Assembly: GCF_036669915.1 (NCBI RefSeq)
Contig: NC_089312.1
Location: 36,032,412 to 36,096,411 of the forward strand
Direction of reading: 5' to 3'
DNA length: 64,000 nt
Source: Pocillopora verrucosa
Lineage: Eukaryota; Cnidaria; Anthozoa; Scleractinia; Pocilloporidae
The position numbers and the translations under genes were made by a program. Under the pieces are notes generated by a model. That model searched no databases, had not been told where the DNA came from, and saw only the letters and a program-made list of their open reading frames with translations. Positions 11,306 through 19,275 of this stretch are shown here, piece by piece. The number at the start of each line of letters is the position of its first letter. Within the stretch, counting starts at the first letter, position 1.

Positions 11306-13252
11306 TCACTGTTCATCAATAGGCAGTATTAATATTAGGCGCTGTACTGGTCGCTGTACACTTAGATAGCCTTTTCCTTTATATTTAGTTACAGGCTCAT
11401 TTGTTATGTTCTTGTATTCGACGTCTACTTTCCGGACTCTCCCATCCGTTCCTGGATATGTATTAGAAACTCTCCCGATCTTCCATTTTCCTCTTAACAA
11501 GCTCGAGTCCTGTATAAGAACGATATCTCCAGTTTTTAAGTTACGGTGGGATGTATGCCATTTTTGACGTATCAGCAAACTGGGAAAGTAATTTTGCGTC
11601 CACTTCTTCCAGAAAGAAGATATTATCGTTTGTACGAACGAAAACCGTTTTCTATTACTCGCTCGCTCGTCAAAGTTCATGCCACTTGGTATTCGTGCCG
11701 TTGCTCTACCAAGCAAAAGATCGTTTGGGCAAAGATATGCACCGTCATCAGGTGACGCAGAGTGCCTTCCTATTGGTCTTTCATTCAGCAAGTTGGCGAC
11801 CTCGTAAAGTACTGTTTGTAACTCTGAGAATGTTAAGGTACTATCGCCAATAGAAGCGTTAATAGCTCGTTTTACAGATCTTATGAGAGCTTCTGTGACT
11901 CCGTTCTGCCAGGGTGCGTCTGCGGATGTAAAGATCCACTCAAATCCCTCAGTTATGCCAAAACCTTTTAGTTTGTTCCAATCCCAAGTCTTGGTCATAT
12001 TAGAAAGCTCTTTATTTGCTGCGACGAGTTGGGTACCGTTATCTGAGAATAGCTTAGATGGGTAACCATGTACTGACACGAATCGTCTGAAGACCATTAG
12101 GAATTTGTCTGTGCTATAGTCTGCTGCTATATCCAAGTAAACTGCTCTTGTCCCTAGACAGTTGAATATCACTCCATACGCCTTAGATGTTGTTCTTTTC
12201 TTTACTTCATCGCGAATCTTGTAAGGTCCAAACAAATCGATGCCTGTACTGCTCCATGGAGGGGCTGGTTTCAGCCTTTCAGTTGGAAGGTTGCCCATTA
12301 CTTGTTCACTGACTTTTTTATCAAGTTTTCTACAAACGACGCATTTGGACTTGATTGATTGCACAAGTTTCAACAGTTTCGGGATCCAGTACCTGGTACG
12401 CACTTTGCTGGCTGTAGTTAATATCCCATGATGCCCTTTTCTGTGTATTTGCTCTGTAAATAAACGTGAGAATGGGTGATCGTATGGAAGGAGTATTACT
12501 TCTCTCTTGTTGTAGCTCATCTCCATCCATAACTCGCTTCGTCCTCTAATCACATATATACCATCTTCTCGCATCTTAGGACATAATCTTTTGTAATTCC
12601 CGTTCTCGATATCCTTCCCCATGTCTTGTTGAGCTTCTCGTATCCAAAATAATTCAGCCCTTTCCAAATCATGTGGTGTGAGATGACGTGTTGCGTTTTT
12701 CAGAGATGTTTTGGGGTTTCTGTCATAGAGTTTCAGAACTCTTGCCGTCACCCTTAAGAGCTTGTTATAATTTGAGTACTTGGTGATATCAATCCTTCCT
12801 GCAAGGGTACCCTGAAATCCTTCGATTTTTATAGCCAGTGCCGTCTTGACTCGTTCTGGTAATTGTGATTCTAAATAATTGCGAGTTATTGGCCAATCAT
12901 CTTCTGGTTGTCGTAGGAATTCGGGTCCTTTCTGCCATGCGCTTTCGAGCCCGATATCGCTAGGCCTCTTCCCTCTCGTGAGACAATCAGCGATGTTGTG
13001 TTCGCTCTCTATCCAGTACCAATCTGTTTGGCTTGTTCCTTCTTGTATTTCTCCAATTCTTGTGGCAGCGAACGTGTGAAAACCGTAGGAATTTTTCTGT
13101 ATCATAGCATGTACTATTTGTGAGTCAACAATGTGACGTTTGTTCAATACTGCTCCACATAGTTCGATACGATCGATGGATATTTTTTTGATTGGAGCTA
13201 GGCGATTCTTAGAGATGATCAAGTTACTTTCAAATTGATCATTGTTGACCAT
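11306..13252 (-). CDS. BEL/Pao pol fragment: RNase H end, integrase, C-terminal DUF5641-like domain
   Basis: This is a 648-codon ORF. Residues 1-130 contain the Pao-type RNase H tail (ISIDRIELCGAVL; SEHNIADCLTRG). Residues about 270-310 hold the HHCC zinc finger of integrase (KGHHGILTTASKVR ... CVVCRKL). Residues about 330-500 hold the DDE core (TGIDLFGPYK, LFSDNGTQLVAANKEL, APWQNGVTEALIRSVKRA with the catalytic Glu after the Asn-Gly). The C-terminal 90 residues (LKTGDIVLIQDSSLLRGKW) match the domain that follows integrase in this group. Integrase catalyses insertion of the cDNA. The apparent start codon is only the first ATG after the LTR-derived patch at 13253-13315; in an intact element this would be the middle of one polyprotein. 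Confidence 0.88.
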   Translation of the reverse strand: MVNNDQFESNLIISKNRLAPIKKISIDRIELCGAVLNKRHIVDSQIVHAMIQKNSYGFHTFAATRIGEIQEGTSQTDWYWIESEHNIADCLTRGKRPSDIGLESAWQKGPEFLRQPEDDWPITRNYLESQLPERVKTALAIKIEGFQGTLAGRIDITKYSNYNKLLRVTARVLKLYDRNPKTSLKNATRHLTPHDLERAELFWIREAQQDMGKDIENGNYKRLCPKMREDGIYVIRGRSELWMEMSYNKREVILLPYDHPFSRLFTEQIHRKGHHGILTTASKVRTRYWIPKLLKLVQSIKSKCVVCRKLDKKVSEQVMGNLPTERLKPAPPWSSTGIDLFGPYKIRDEVKKRTTSKAYGVIFNCLGTRAVYLDIAADYSTDKFLMVFRRFVSVHGYPSKLFSDNGTQLVAANKELSNMTKTWDWNKLKGFGITEGFEWIFTSADAPWQNGVTEALIRSVKRAINASIGDSTLTFSELQTVLYEVANLLNERPIGRHSASPDDGAYLCPNDLLLGRATARIPSGMNFDERASNRKRFSFVQTIISSFWKKWTQNYFPSLLIRQKWHTSHRNLKTGDIVLIQDSSLLRGKWKIGRVSNTYPGTDGRVRKVDVEYKNITNEPVTKYKGKGYLSVQRPVQRLILILPIDEQ

Positions 13253-13315
13253 TGGATTTTGAATATTTTGCCAGTCGAAGATTAACTCAGTCCACGGTTT
13301 TAAACAGCTCCTTTA
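13253..13315 (-). repeat. Internal LTR-end plus leader patch
   Basis: These 63 bp match the 3' end of the LTR plus the first 12 bp of the untranslated leader (compare 16356-16418). They sit between the RT and RNase H coding halves, replacing the missing part of pol. In the element direction the patch begins AAAGGAGCTG and ends TTCAAAATCCA, and it supplies the stop codon of the upstream ORF. Confidence 0.9.
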
Positions 13316-16300
13316 ATAATAGCTTTCTCTATGTCTTGGCTAAGGTCACGGGCCAGTGCAATGTTATCTTTGCTTTCGATGATATCGTCCATGTAAGTGT
13401 TGGTTTGAATTATGTCTGCTGCTTCCGGATAATTCTTTCGCATCATCTCTGCCGTTTTTCTCAATGCTACAGTGGCGATCGTGCCGGACGGTTTATCTCC
13501 AAATGACACTCGCTGTATTATATAGGTGTCTGGTTCTCTCGTACTATCCATGTCGCGCCAAAGAAATCGGTGAGTATGTTGGTCTAACTCCGACGTTTTC
13601 ACTGTGTGGTACATTTTCCTAATGTCTCCCATGAAAGTAACTCTGTTCTCTCTAAAGCGTATCAAGACTCCTAACAAGTTATTGAGGAAGTCAGGACCCT
13701 TTGCCCAATACTCGTTTAATACGTGCCCCATATAGTTCGCACTGCTGTTGAAAACTATACGGACTGGAGTAGATTTCGATTCTGGTTTGAGTACTTCGTG
13801 ATGAGCAATGTAATGCGTAGGGCCTGTGTAGTTTGTTAATTCTTCCTCGGATAGCTTCCTTGCCACATTTCTTGCCACCATGTCCTTTATCTGTTCGTCA
13901 TACACTTTCGCGTGATCTGCGTTCTTTCTGAGTCGTCGTTCGGTAGCAGCTAATTTCGCCATCGCTACTTTGCGGTTGTTAGGAAGCTTATGGGGGTCTT
14001 TGATCCAGGGGTATTCAGCGGTCCATGAGTTGTCTTCACTGTTGAAACGTAAATTCCGCTCAATTAACTCCAGTTCCCTTTCTTCCTGTATGGTATAATC
14101 TTTGGCGCCCAAGGAGCATTTTCCGCACTTGCATCCCCCGCACTTCGTTTTGCACTGAACACCAAGTGCCTCGATAGTGTAAAAATCTTCGACATTGACT
14201 TTGCCTACAAAGTTTACTCTCGCGTTTCCAAGATTATGGGTCATGCACGTTTCTTTAAGCAGTGGGTGAGTTCCTCCAACGCATCTTCCAAAACGATTTT
14301 TCAGTAGTATAAGATGCCCATTATTCTGTTCCCTTTCCGGGTGAAAGGCGGCGTATTCATAACCGATCAACACATCAACTGGACCGGCGGGTCGCGCTAT
14401 TTCATCCTTTGAAACGTTTCTAAATAGGTGGGCGATGCTCTCTACGTTTACATGCTCGATATCAGAGGTGATTTTGTTGATCCCATATACTTCGAATTCC
14501 ACGGCTTGACCTCGCTTGTCTAAAAGTGGTAGCTTGTATTTCATTGTTTCGATTTCCTCGTTCTGCCCTCCTATCTTCACTATTGAAAGATTCACTTTGA
14601 CTCCACTGAGTTTTTCTTGTTTCGCTTTGGCGTTGGTTATGAAGCAAAGTGAGGCTGCGTTGTCCCACATTACATTAGCTGTCCCCTTCCTGGTTTTTAC
14701 TCTTTGTACTCGGAGAAGACATGTATCGACGTTGGAGTCGCTGCATACATTGGCGGAGGCAGAAGCTTGCTGGGGTGTACTTTCATCGTTTTCGTGAATT
14801 GATGGGTGATGTTTCCTCTTGCAGCCATTCACGCCGCAATCTCTTTTTATCCTACAAGTCCGCTGCCTGTGACCAGGCTTAAGACAAGCCCAGCATGCTT
14901 GCTTTTCTTTGAGAAAATCCCTTTTTTCGTCAACTGTCTTAGCTTGATAAAGTCGGCAATTTGACGTCCAGTGCTTACCATTCTCGTGAATCAGACACTT
15001 AGGCCTAGGTTCTTTGGTACTTTCGTCTTTTCCAACTGTGATACCCTCCGAGTAATGTGCTGCGCCCTTGTGATATTGGTTGCTGCTTCCTGCACGGAGT
15101 GTAGCACTTTCGTATTCAATGGCATCCCTTTGACTCTGTAGAAAGTCGAGAAGACTTGGAAATTTGTTGCTTTTATCAACAAGACTGTCACGAGAGCTTA
15201 CCCGTTCGGACCATTTCCGTTTGATATCTGACGGGAGTGCTTTCTCAATTACGCTGACTGAACTTGTGGTCGTGATCTCTGTTTCCAAGCCGAGTCCTTT
15301 TAGGTTACGATAACCATCCTCTATGAGGGTTACAAATTCTATAAAGCGTTTATCTTCTCCTTCTCTGAGCATTCTAAATCGCTTTATTTCGTCAATGATG
15401 ACATCGGCAACTTTGGCTGGGTCTCCATATTTGTCGTCTAAACGATGCCACATCTCGTCTATGTCGTCGTCTACGCAGTTCACCAATCTCGCTGGCTCCC
15501 CCTTAAGACAGGTGCGTAGGACGTACGCTGCGTCACCTTTTCGGATTTGAGTCATAACTTGCTTCTGGAAATCTCTTTTAAATTGCGGATACTTGCGCAG
15601 TTCTCCGTCAAAGTGAGGCATTCGTACTTTTTCTAGTTGTAGAAAGGAAGCTGAGGCGGTAGACTCCTGCTTTGTTTCTTTAGCTTCTTCCACATTAGTA
15701 TAGCTTAGCGCTATTTTCTCCTTTATTTCATGATAACAGGTTTGGATTGTAGCGATCCAATTTATTTCAGCTTCTGCTGAGTCTTGATTTAATAATTGTA
15801 GCAGTTCTGCGTTGGATCGTTTGCATTCCAAAAATTCTTCTTCAATTTGCGTTTGTAAATCTCTCAATGCAAAATTGGGAATTTCTTTAGATTGCAGCGC
15901 GTGCGAGATACTTTTGTATGAAGCTTCGAAAACTGCGCGCGCTGTTTTCTGTCTTGTTCGTGCTTTATCAATGTATTCTTGACGCTCTGCGTACGCACGT
16001 GTTGATCTTTCTTTCACAGTGATTTGTTCCACATATTTGATTTTGCGATTGGTCGCCTCATTAAACTTCTCTTGGACTTCTGCCATCCACACTTCTGCTT
16101 CTTCAGACTGATCGTCTGACAATAGCTCGATGTAGGCTTCATGTTTGCCTTCGAGTTCATCGTACGCTTCCGCGAGTTTCGCATAGTTTGTTTCAACTAT
16201 TTCTACGCCTTGGTTGTTGTCTATCGACTTGGTGAGGAAGTTCTTCTTTCTTGTGAATCTTCCTTTAGCTGTTGTACGCTTGCCTTTAGCCTTCTCGATT

Positions 16301-16317
16301 TCAGCTGCGTTTTCCAT
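13300..16317 (-). CDS. BEL/Pao gag - protease - truncated reverse transcriptase
   Basis: A 1005-codon ORF beginning 50 bp after the 5' LTR. The order is as in Pao-type polyproteins. Residues 1-230 are coiled-coil-like gag rich in Lys/Glu. A DUF1759-type gag segment follows (VRMPHFDGELRKYPQFKRDF), then two Cys-rich knuckles (CLIHENGKHWTSNC; CWACLKPGHRQRTC). Next come a DUF1758-type aspartic protease (VMWDNAASLCFITN) and a Cys cluster, CKTKCGGCKCGKC. The N-terminal half of the reverse transcriptase comes last, including VRIVFNSSANYMG and the catalytic NTYMDDIIES. The last residues (KGAV) and the stop codon come from the LTR-derived patch, so the enzyme is cut off shortly after YMDD. The ORF is otherwise undamaged, consistent with a recent event. 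Confidence 0.88.
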   Translation of the reverse strand: MENAAEIEKAKGKRTTAKGRFTRKKNFLTKSIDNNQGVEIVETNYAKLAEAYDELEGKHEAYIELLSDDQSEEAEVWMAEVQEKFNEATNRKIKYVEQITVKERSTRAYAERQEYIDKARTRQKTARAVFEASYKSISHALQSKEIPNFALRDLQTQIEEEFLECKRSNAELLQLLNQDSAEAEINWIATIQTCYHEIKEKIALSYTNVEEAKETKQESTASASFLQLEKVRMPHFDGELRKYPQFKRDFQKQVMTQIRKGDAAYVLRTCLKGEPARLVNCVDDDIDEMWHRLDDKYGDPAKVADVIIDEIKRFRMLREGEDKRFIEFVTLIEDGYRNLKGLGLETEITTTSSVSVIEKALPSDIKRKWSERVSSRDSLVDKSNKFPSLLDFLQSQRDAIEYESATLRAGSSNQYHKGAAHYSEGITVGKDESTKEPRPKCLIHENGKHWTSNCRLYQAKTVDEKRDFLKEKQACWACLKPGHRQRTCRIKRDCGVNGCKRKHHPSIHENDESTPQQASASANVCSDSNVDTCLLRVQRVKTRKGTANVMWDNAASLCFITNAKAKQEKLSGVKVNLSIVKIGGQNEEIETMKYKLPLLDKRGQAVEFEVYGINKITSDIEHVNVESIAHLFRNVSKDEIARPAGPVDVLIGYEYAAFHPEREQNNGHLILLKNRFGRCVGGTHPLLKETCMTHNLGNARVNFVGKVNVEDFYTIEALGVQCKTKCGGCKCGKCSLGAKDYTIQEERELELIERNLRFNSEDNSWTAEYPWIKDPHKLPNNRKVAMAKLAATERRLRKNADHAKVYDEQIKDMVARNVARKLSEEELTNYTGPTHYIAHHEVLKPESKSTPVRIVFNSSANYMGHVLNEYWAKGPDFLNNLLGVLIRFRENRVTFMGDIRKMYHTVKTSELDQHTHRFLWRDMDSTREPDTYIIQRVSFGDKPSGTIATVALRKTAEMMRKNYPEAADIIQTNTYMDDIIESKDNIALARDLSQDIEKAIIKGAV

Positions 16318-16367
16318 CTTCGCTTATCCAGTTGTCGCTTTGTAGCAGACCACCGTGGATTTTGAAT

Positions 16368-16600
16368 ATTTTGCCAGTCGAAGATTAACTCAGTCCACGG
16401 TTTTAAACAGCTCCTTTATTGAATCATCGCTTGGAGTAGTCGCGTTCAAAATCCAGTGGTGTCTCACAGTTCTTCTGACTAGCAAGTCATAATACAGTGA
16501 ATTCCGTTTATGACGTCATCACGTTATGCGATTAGTAATAATTAATTGAAAATTGTGGCCTTAATTAGCTAGCGCAGTAGATAACATATTAAACACTACA
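16368..16600 (-). repeat. 5' LTR of the BEL/Pao element
   Basis: Right copy of the 233-bp LTR; being on the minus strand this is the promoter-bearing LTR for the element. A 50-bp leader separates it from the gag ATG at 16317. Confidence 0.9.
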
Positions 16601-16981
16601 ACGGTTAAAAAGGGTGTTACTAACTTCATGTGTGATGTTTGACCATGATCTTTGTGTGATAATCGACGCGTAATCTAGAAAGCCCGATTCATTCCCTGCA
16701 GAACTTTGCATGGTGCCGAGAATGCGATCTGTTCCCAACGACTAAAAGTCGTGACATCCACACAAATTCTTCTACCGGAGAAATTGGTTCCCAAAAAAAA
16801 CCCAGTAGTGGAAGAACTGGATCGAATGGTGCGAATGCCATCGCATCGTAACAGGTCTCGATGAAAAAGATGAGGAGGTCCTAATAAATACATTGATCTA
16901 CGCTATGGTTGGAAATACGAACGATATTCTGAAAAGCTTTCCTCTCTCAGAAAGGTCACGACAGAGTGAAATCCCGAGCTA

Positions 16982-17116
16982 AACTGCAGAATACCCTGCT
17001 ACCATTTACATGTCACTGAATAAGAATAACGCTGGTTTATTGTGTTATGCCTTGATCTTCAAAGCTTCCTGACACATGTAAATGAGGTGGACTAAAGTGG
17101 CAGGGTATTCTGCAGT
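16982..17116. mobile_element. Short MITE with inverted ends
   Basis: AACTGCAGAATACCCTGCTA on the left mirrors GGCAGGGTATTCTGCAGTT on the right, with a second inner inverted pair (ATTTACATGT / ACATGTAAAT). The total length is about 135 bp, with no coding content. Confidence 0.6.
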
Positions 17117-17196
17117 TGCTCTAAATCATGCTTCGAAACACACTTTGTGAGCGGTACTAATATTATTATTAAACGAGCACGATTCAACAAAGAGGG

Positions 17197-17236
17197 AGAG
17201 CTCTGACAAAGGCCTAACGCTCGAAACGTCAGCTTT
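17197..17236 (+). ncRNA. Hammerhead-ribozyme-like motif at a Penelope-type tail
   Basis: AGAGCT (17197-17202) can pair with AGCTTT (17231-17236) as stem I. Between them lie CTGACAA (core CTGANGA with one substitution), a short stem II region, GAAA and CGTC. The GAAACGTC end gives the one- or two-pair stem III known from minimal hammerheads of Penelope-like elements. One stem II pair and one core base are altered, so this copy is probably inactive. It is followed by TTTACATTATCAA, a tail shared with copies near 43200 and 49200. Confidence 0.45.
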
Positions 17237-17274
17237 GAAACTCTTTACGGTGGCCAGTTTACATTATCAAATGA

Positions 17275-17573
17275 ATATAGTATCGATCCTCGCAGTTATG
17301 AACACCACTGAACTTAAGTAGTTGAAATAAGGCCTAAAAAAAATTTAGACCCGTACGGGATTTGAACTTATGACCTCTGCGATACCAGTGCAACGCTCTA
17401 CCAAGTGAGCTCACAAGCCTATGTTAGATCCAAATAAACCTTCGAAGTGGTAAATAATAGCTGAATCAGTAATACTTCAACTACTAGTTCAGCAGTGGCT
17501 GCGAGGGTCGGTTCTATATTCGTTTCTTCAACTGCATTGCACATATTTGATTTTCATATATTTTCAGCCATTA
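17275..17573 (-). mobile_element. tRNA-core element with inverted ends, inserted in the PLE tail
   Basis: The minus strand contains an A-box-like TAGAGCGTTGCACTGG and a B-box-like AGTTCAAATCC within GAGGTCATAAGTTCAAATCC (about 17360-17425). The ends are imperfect inverted repeats of about 50 bp (left ATGAATATAGTATCGATCCT, right the complement of GAATATAGAACCGACCCT). It interrupts the repeat TTACATTATCAA, copies of which lie at about 17263-17274 and 17574-17585 and act as target duplication. A partial relative is at 36140-36245. Confidence 0.6.
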
Positions 17574-17699
17574 TTACATTATCAACTCTGTTGATAATAT
17601 CAAATTCTTTGAAGTAGCACCCCTCAATAGCACCACCACAGAAAACACTTTTTTACACCTAAGTCATTCTTTTGTCGTCACGGCATTCCAGAAGTTGTC

Positions 17700-17995
17700 A
17701 TATCAGCCGGACAATACCTTTACATCGAGCTTGGAAGCAAGCAATGCGCATCATTTCTCCCTTCTGCTAATATAATGAGGCATTGGCTGAATCAGGCCTG
17801 ACGAAACTTTCATACCGCCGTCAGGAACTATTTGATAAATTATTCAATAAGATTATTCCGAGCGAACAGAACAAACTCCATAACCTTCTTCCTGCTCGCA
17901 ACACAAATACTTTGAACCTTAGAAGCAAACGAAAGTTTAGGCCAGTGTTCAAGACAAACACATTTCGTAACAGTTTAGATGCCCTTAAAGACTAA
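17700..17995 (+). pseudogene. Non-LTR retrotransposon ORF2 C-terminal remnant
   Basis: ALAESGLTKLSYRRQELFDK and KLHNLLPARNTNTLNLR followed by a basic run are the C-terminal tail typical of CR1/Rex-type LINE polyproteins in cnidarians (pattern L..RR..L...LF..I....HKLH.LLP.....Y.LR). It ends TAA at 17993-17995. The sequence upstream (17700-17783) is the same domain in a shifted frame with stops, so this is a dead fragment. A similar tail is at 36453-36659. Confidence 0.6.
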
Positions 17996-18189
17996 AATAT
18001 TTTATTGAAATTTTATATTAATCGACATATTTTATTTACAAACGTAACAGATATACAGACAAATGTTTATACAAAGTTGCTTTAAACCACTGATAGTTCT
18101 ATTTAATGTTGTTATTGATTTTATTCTTTGTAATAACCGTGTAATTCAATTGTTTAAGTTTCAAAGCGACTATAAATAAACTACTTACC

Positions 18190-18617
18190 CTACTACTTAT
18201 CCCAAATTGACACCACTGGAGAACGGACACACCCACTGCATAGCTACTCATGGAAAGGAAAACACGCTCTACCCTCCCAATGTCACCAGACAAGCTGATT
18301 CCCAAACTGCCAAACTTGAAACTGTTGCAAGACACAGAACGCAAGTGCAAACTTAAACAAGCTGAGAACTACAACAAACGTCATCAAGCATCACTTCTCC
18401 CTGAGGCAAATATGGGCGACAAAGTCAGCAAAGTTCGCATATCACCTCGTACCAAGTCCAAAAAAAAATGTGGGAGGAACTTTGAACTCTCAACTAGAAG
18501 GAATTAATCTCGCTCATAAGAACGCACAAACATCAAACTTAGCAAGCCTCCGTCCACAGTCATCAAAACACGTTTAGGCAAAATTATCAAGCCGCCAACT
18601 CGATTGGACTTGTGAAC
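18190..18617 (+). pseudogene. Gypsy-type integrase C-terminal fragment
   Basis: MERKTRSTLPMSPDKLIPKL, then a Lys-rich helix with NYNKRHQASLLPEANMGDKV, matches the segment after the integrase core of Gypsy/Ty3 elements (LLMGRKLRTTLP...KLPDF...YYNKRH....LP.L..GD.V). It resumes in another frame as KTRLGKIIKPPTRLDL with a stop near 18617, the usual Gypsy terminus. Frameshifts and stops show it is defunct. Confidence 0.65.
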
Positions 18618-19275
18618 GTCTGAACATGAATAGACATAAACGTTTTGCTTCTTTTATTTTCGTTAATCGGACGATAACATTCTATAAGGTCTAAGAACAC
18701 TTTCTTATAACGCTCCACATAGAATTAGAGCATTATTTTGTTTGTAGAAAAGGGGATGTGTGATGATTGACACACGATCTTTGAGTGATGATTGACGGGT
18801 GATCTTGAAAGCCGAACAAATCATTTCAGAACCTTACAGTTCATAGGCTTAAAACCACACTTAGGAAATTATCGATCCTATCTCATGTAGCCGAGGCATC
18901 CAGATTATTACCATACCATATGATGATGATACCATGTAATCACCAGCATCAGGAGCCCGTGATAGGCTCCTGCCAGCATCCACTCCGCCCCAAGACAGCT
19001 CCCAAGCATTCGGGCCCAGTGCCTCAGCTTGTAAGCGAGGATGCCGTTGTGATAGTCTGTAATTCGTTATTTCTTGGAGAAAACCGGAGAGACAAGACAT
19101 GTAATAGTCGAAAAGTTGTATACTCAAACTTCTTTGGCGTTTCTTCTAAATGATCTCAAAATCAAAATTAGATTCGTTGACTTTTTTCCTGATCCTTCGA
19201 GATTTCTACTTACTTTGGGCTGAGGCACGTGAACACGGATGTGATTTTGTCACATGAACAGACTGCTATTTCAAG

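Larger units (their letters stand above)
11012..16600 (-). mobile_element. BEL/Pao LTR retrotransposon, recent but internally defective
   Basis: Two 233-bp LTRs (11012-11244 and 16368-16600) bound the element and differ at only about two positions by eye. The direct repeat ACGGTT lies immediately outside both (11006-11011 and 16601-16606), a 6-bp target duplication as expected for this superfamily. LTRs begin TGTA in the element direction. The interior, read on the minus strand, encodes gag-protease-start of RT, then a 63-bp patch of LTR/leader sequence, then the end of RNase H, integrase and a C-terminal domain. The region between the RT YMDD box and the RNase H end is missing, so the element cannot make a complete polymerase. 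Near-identical LTRs indicate a young insertion. Confidence 0.9.

Noticed and set aside
16141..16365. Plus-strand ORFs across the BEL/Pao gag
   Set aside because: They are antisense shadows of the 1005-codon ORF and lack their own signals.
17360..17430. Functional tRNA gene on the minus strand
   Set aside because: A- and B-box-like sequences are present but the acceptor and anticodon stems do not pair well, and the block is embedded in a repeat with a second copy at 36140.
18861..19153. ORFs of 77-88 codons upstream of the Roc-COR gene
   Set aside because: They overlap on opposite strands, have no splice or domain support and resemble repeat sequence.
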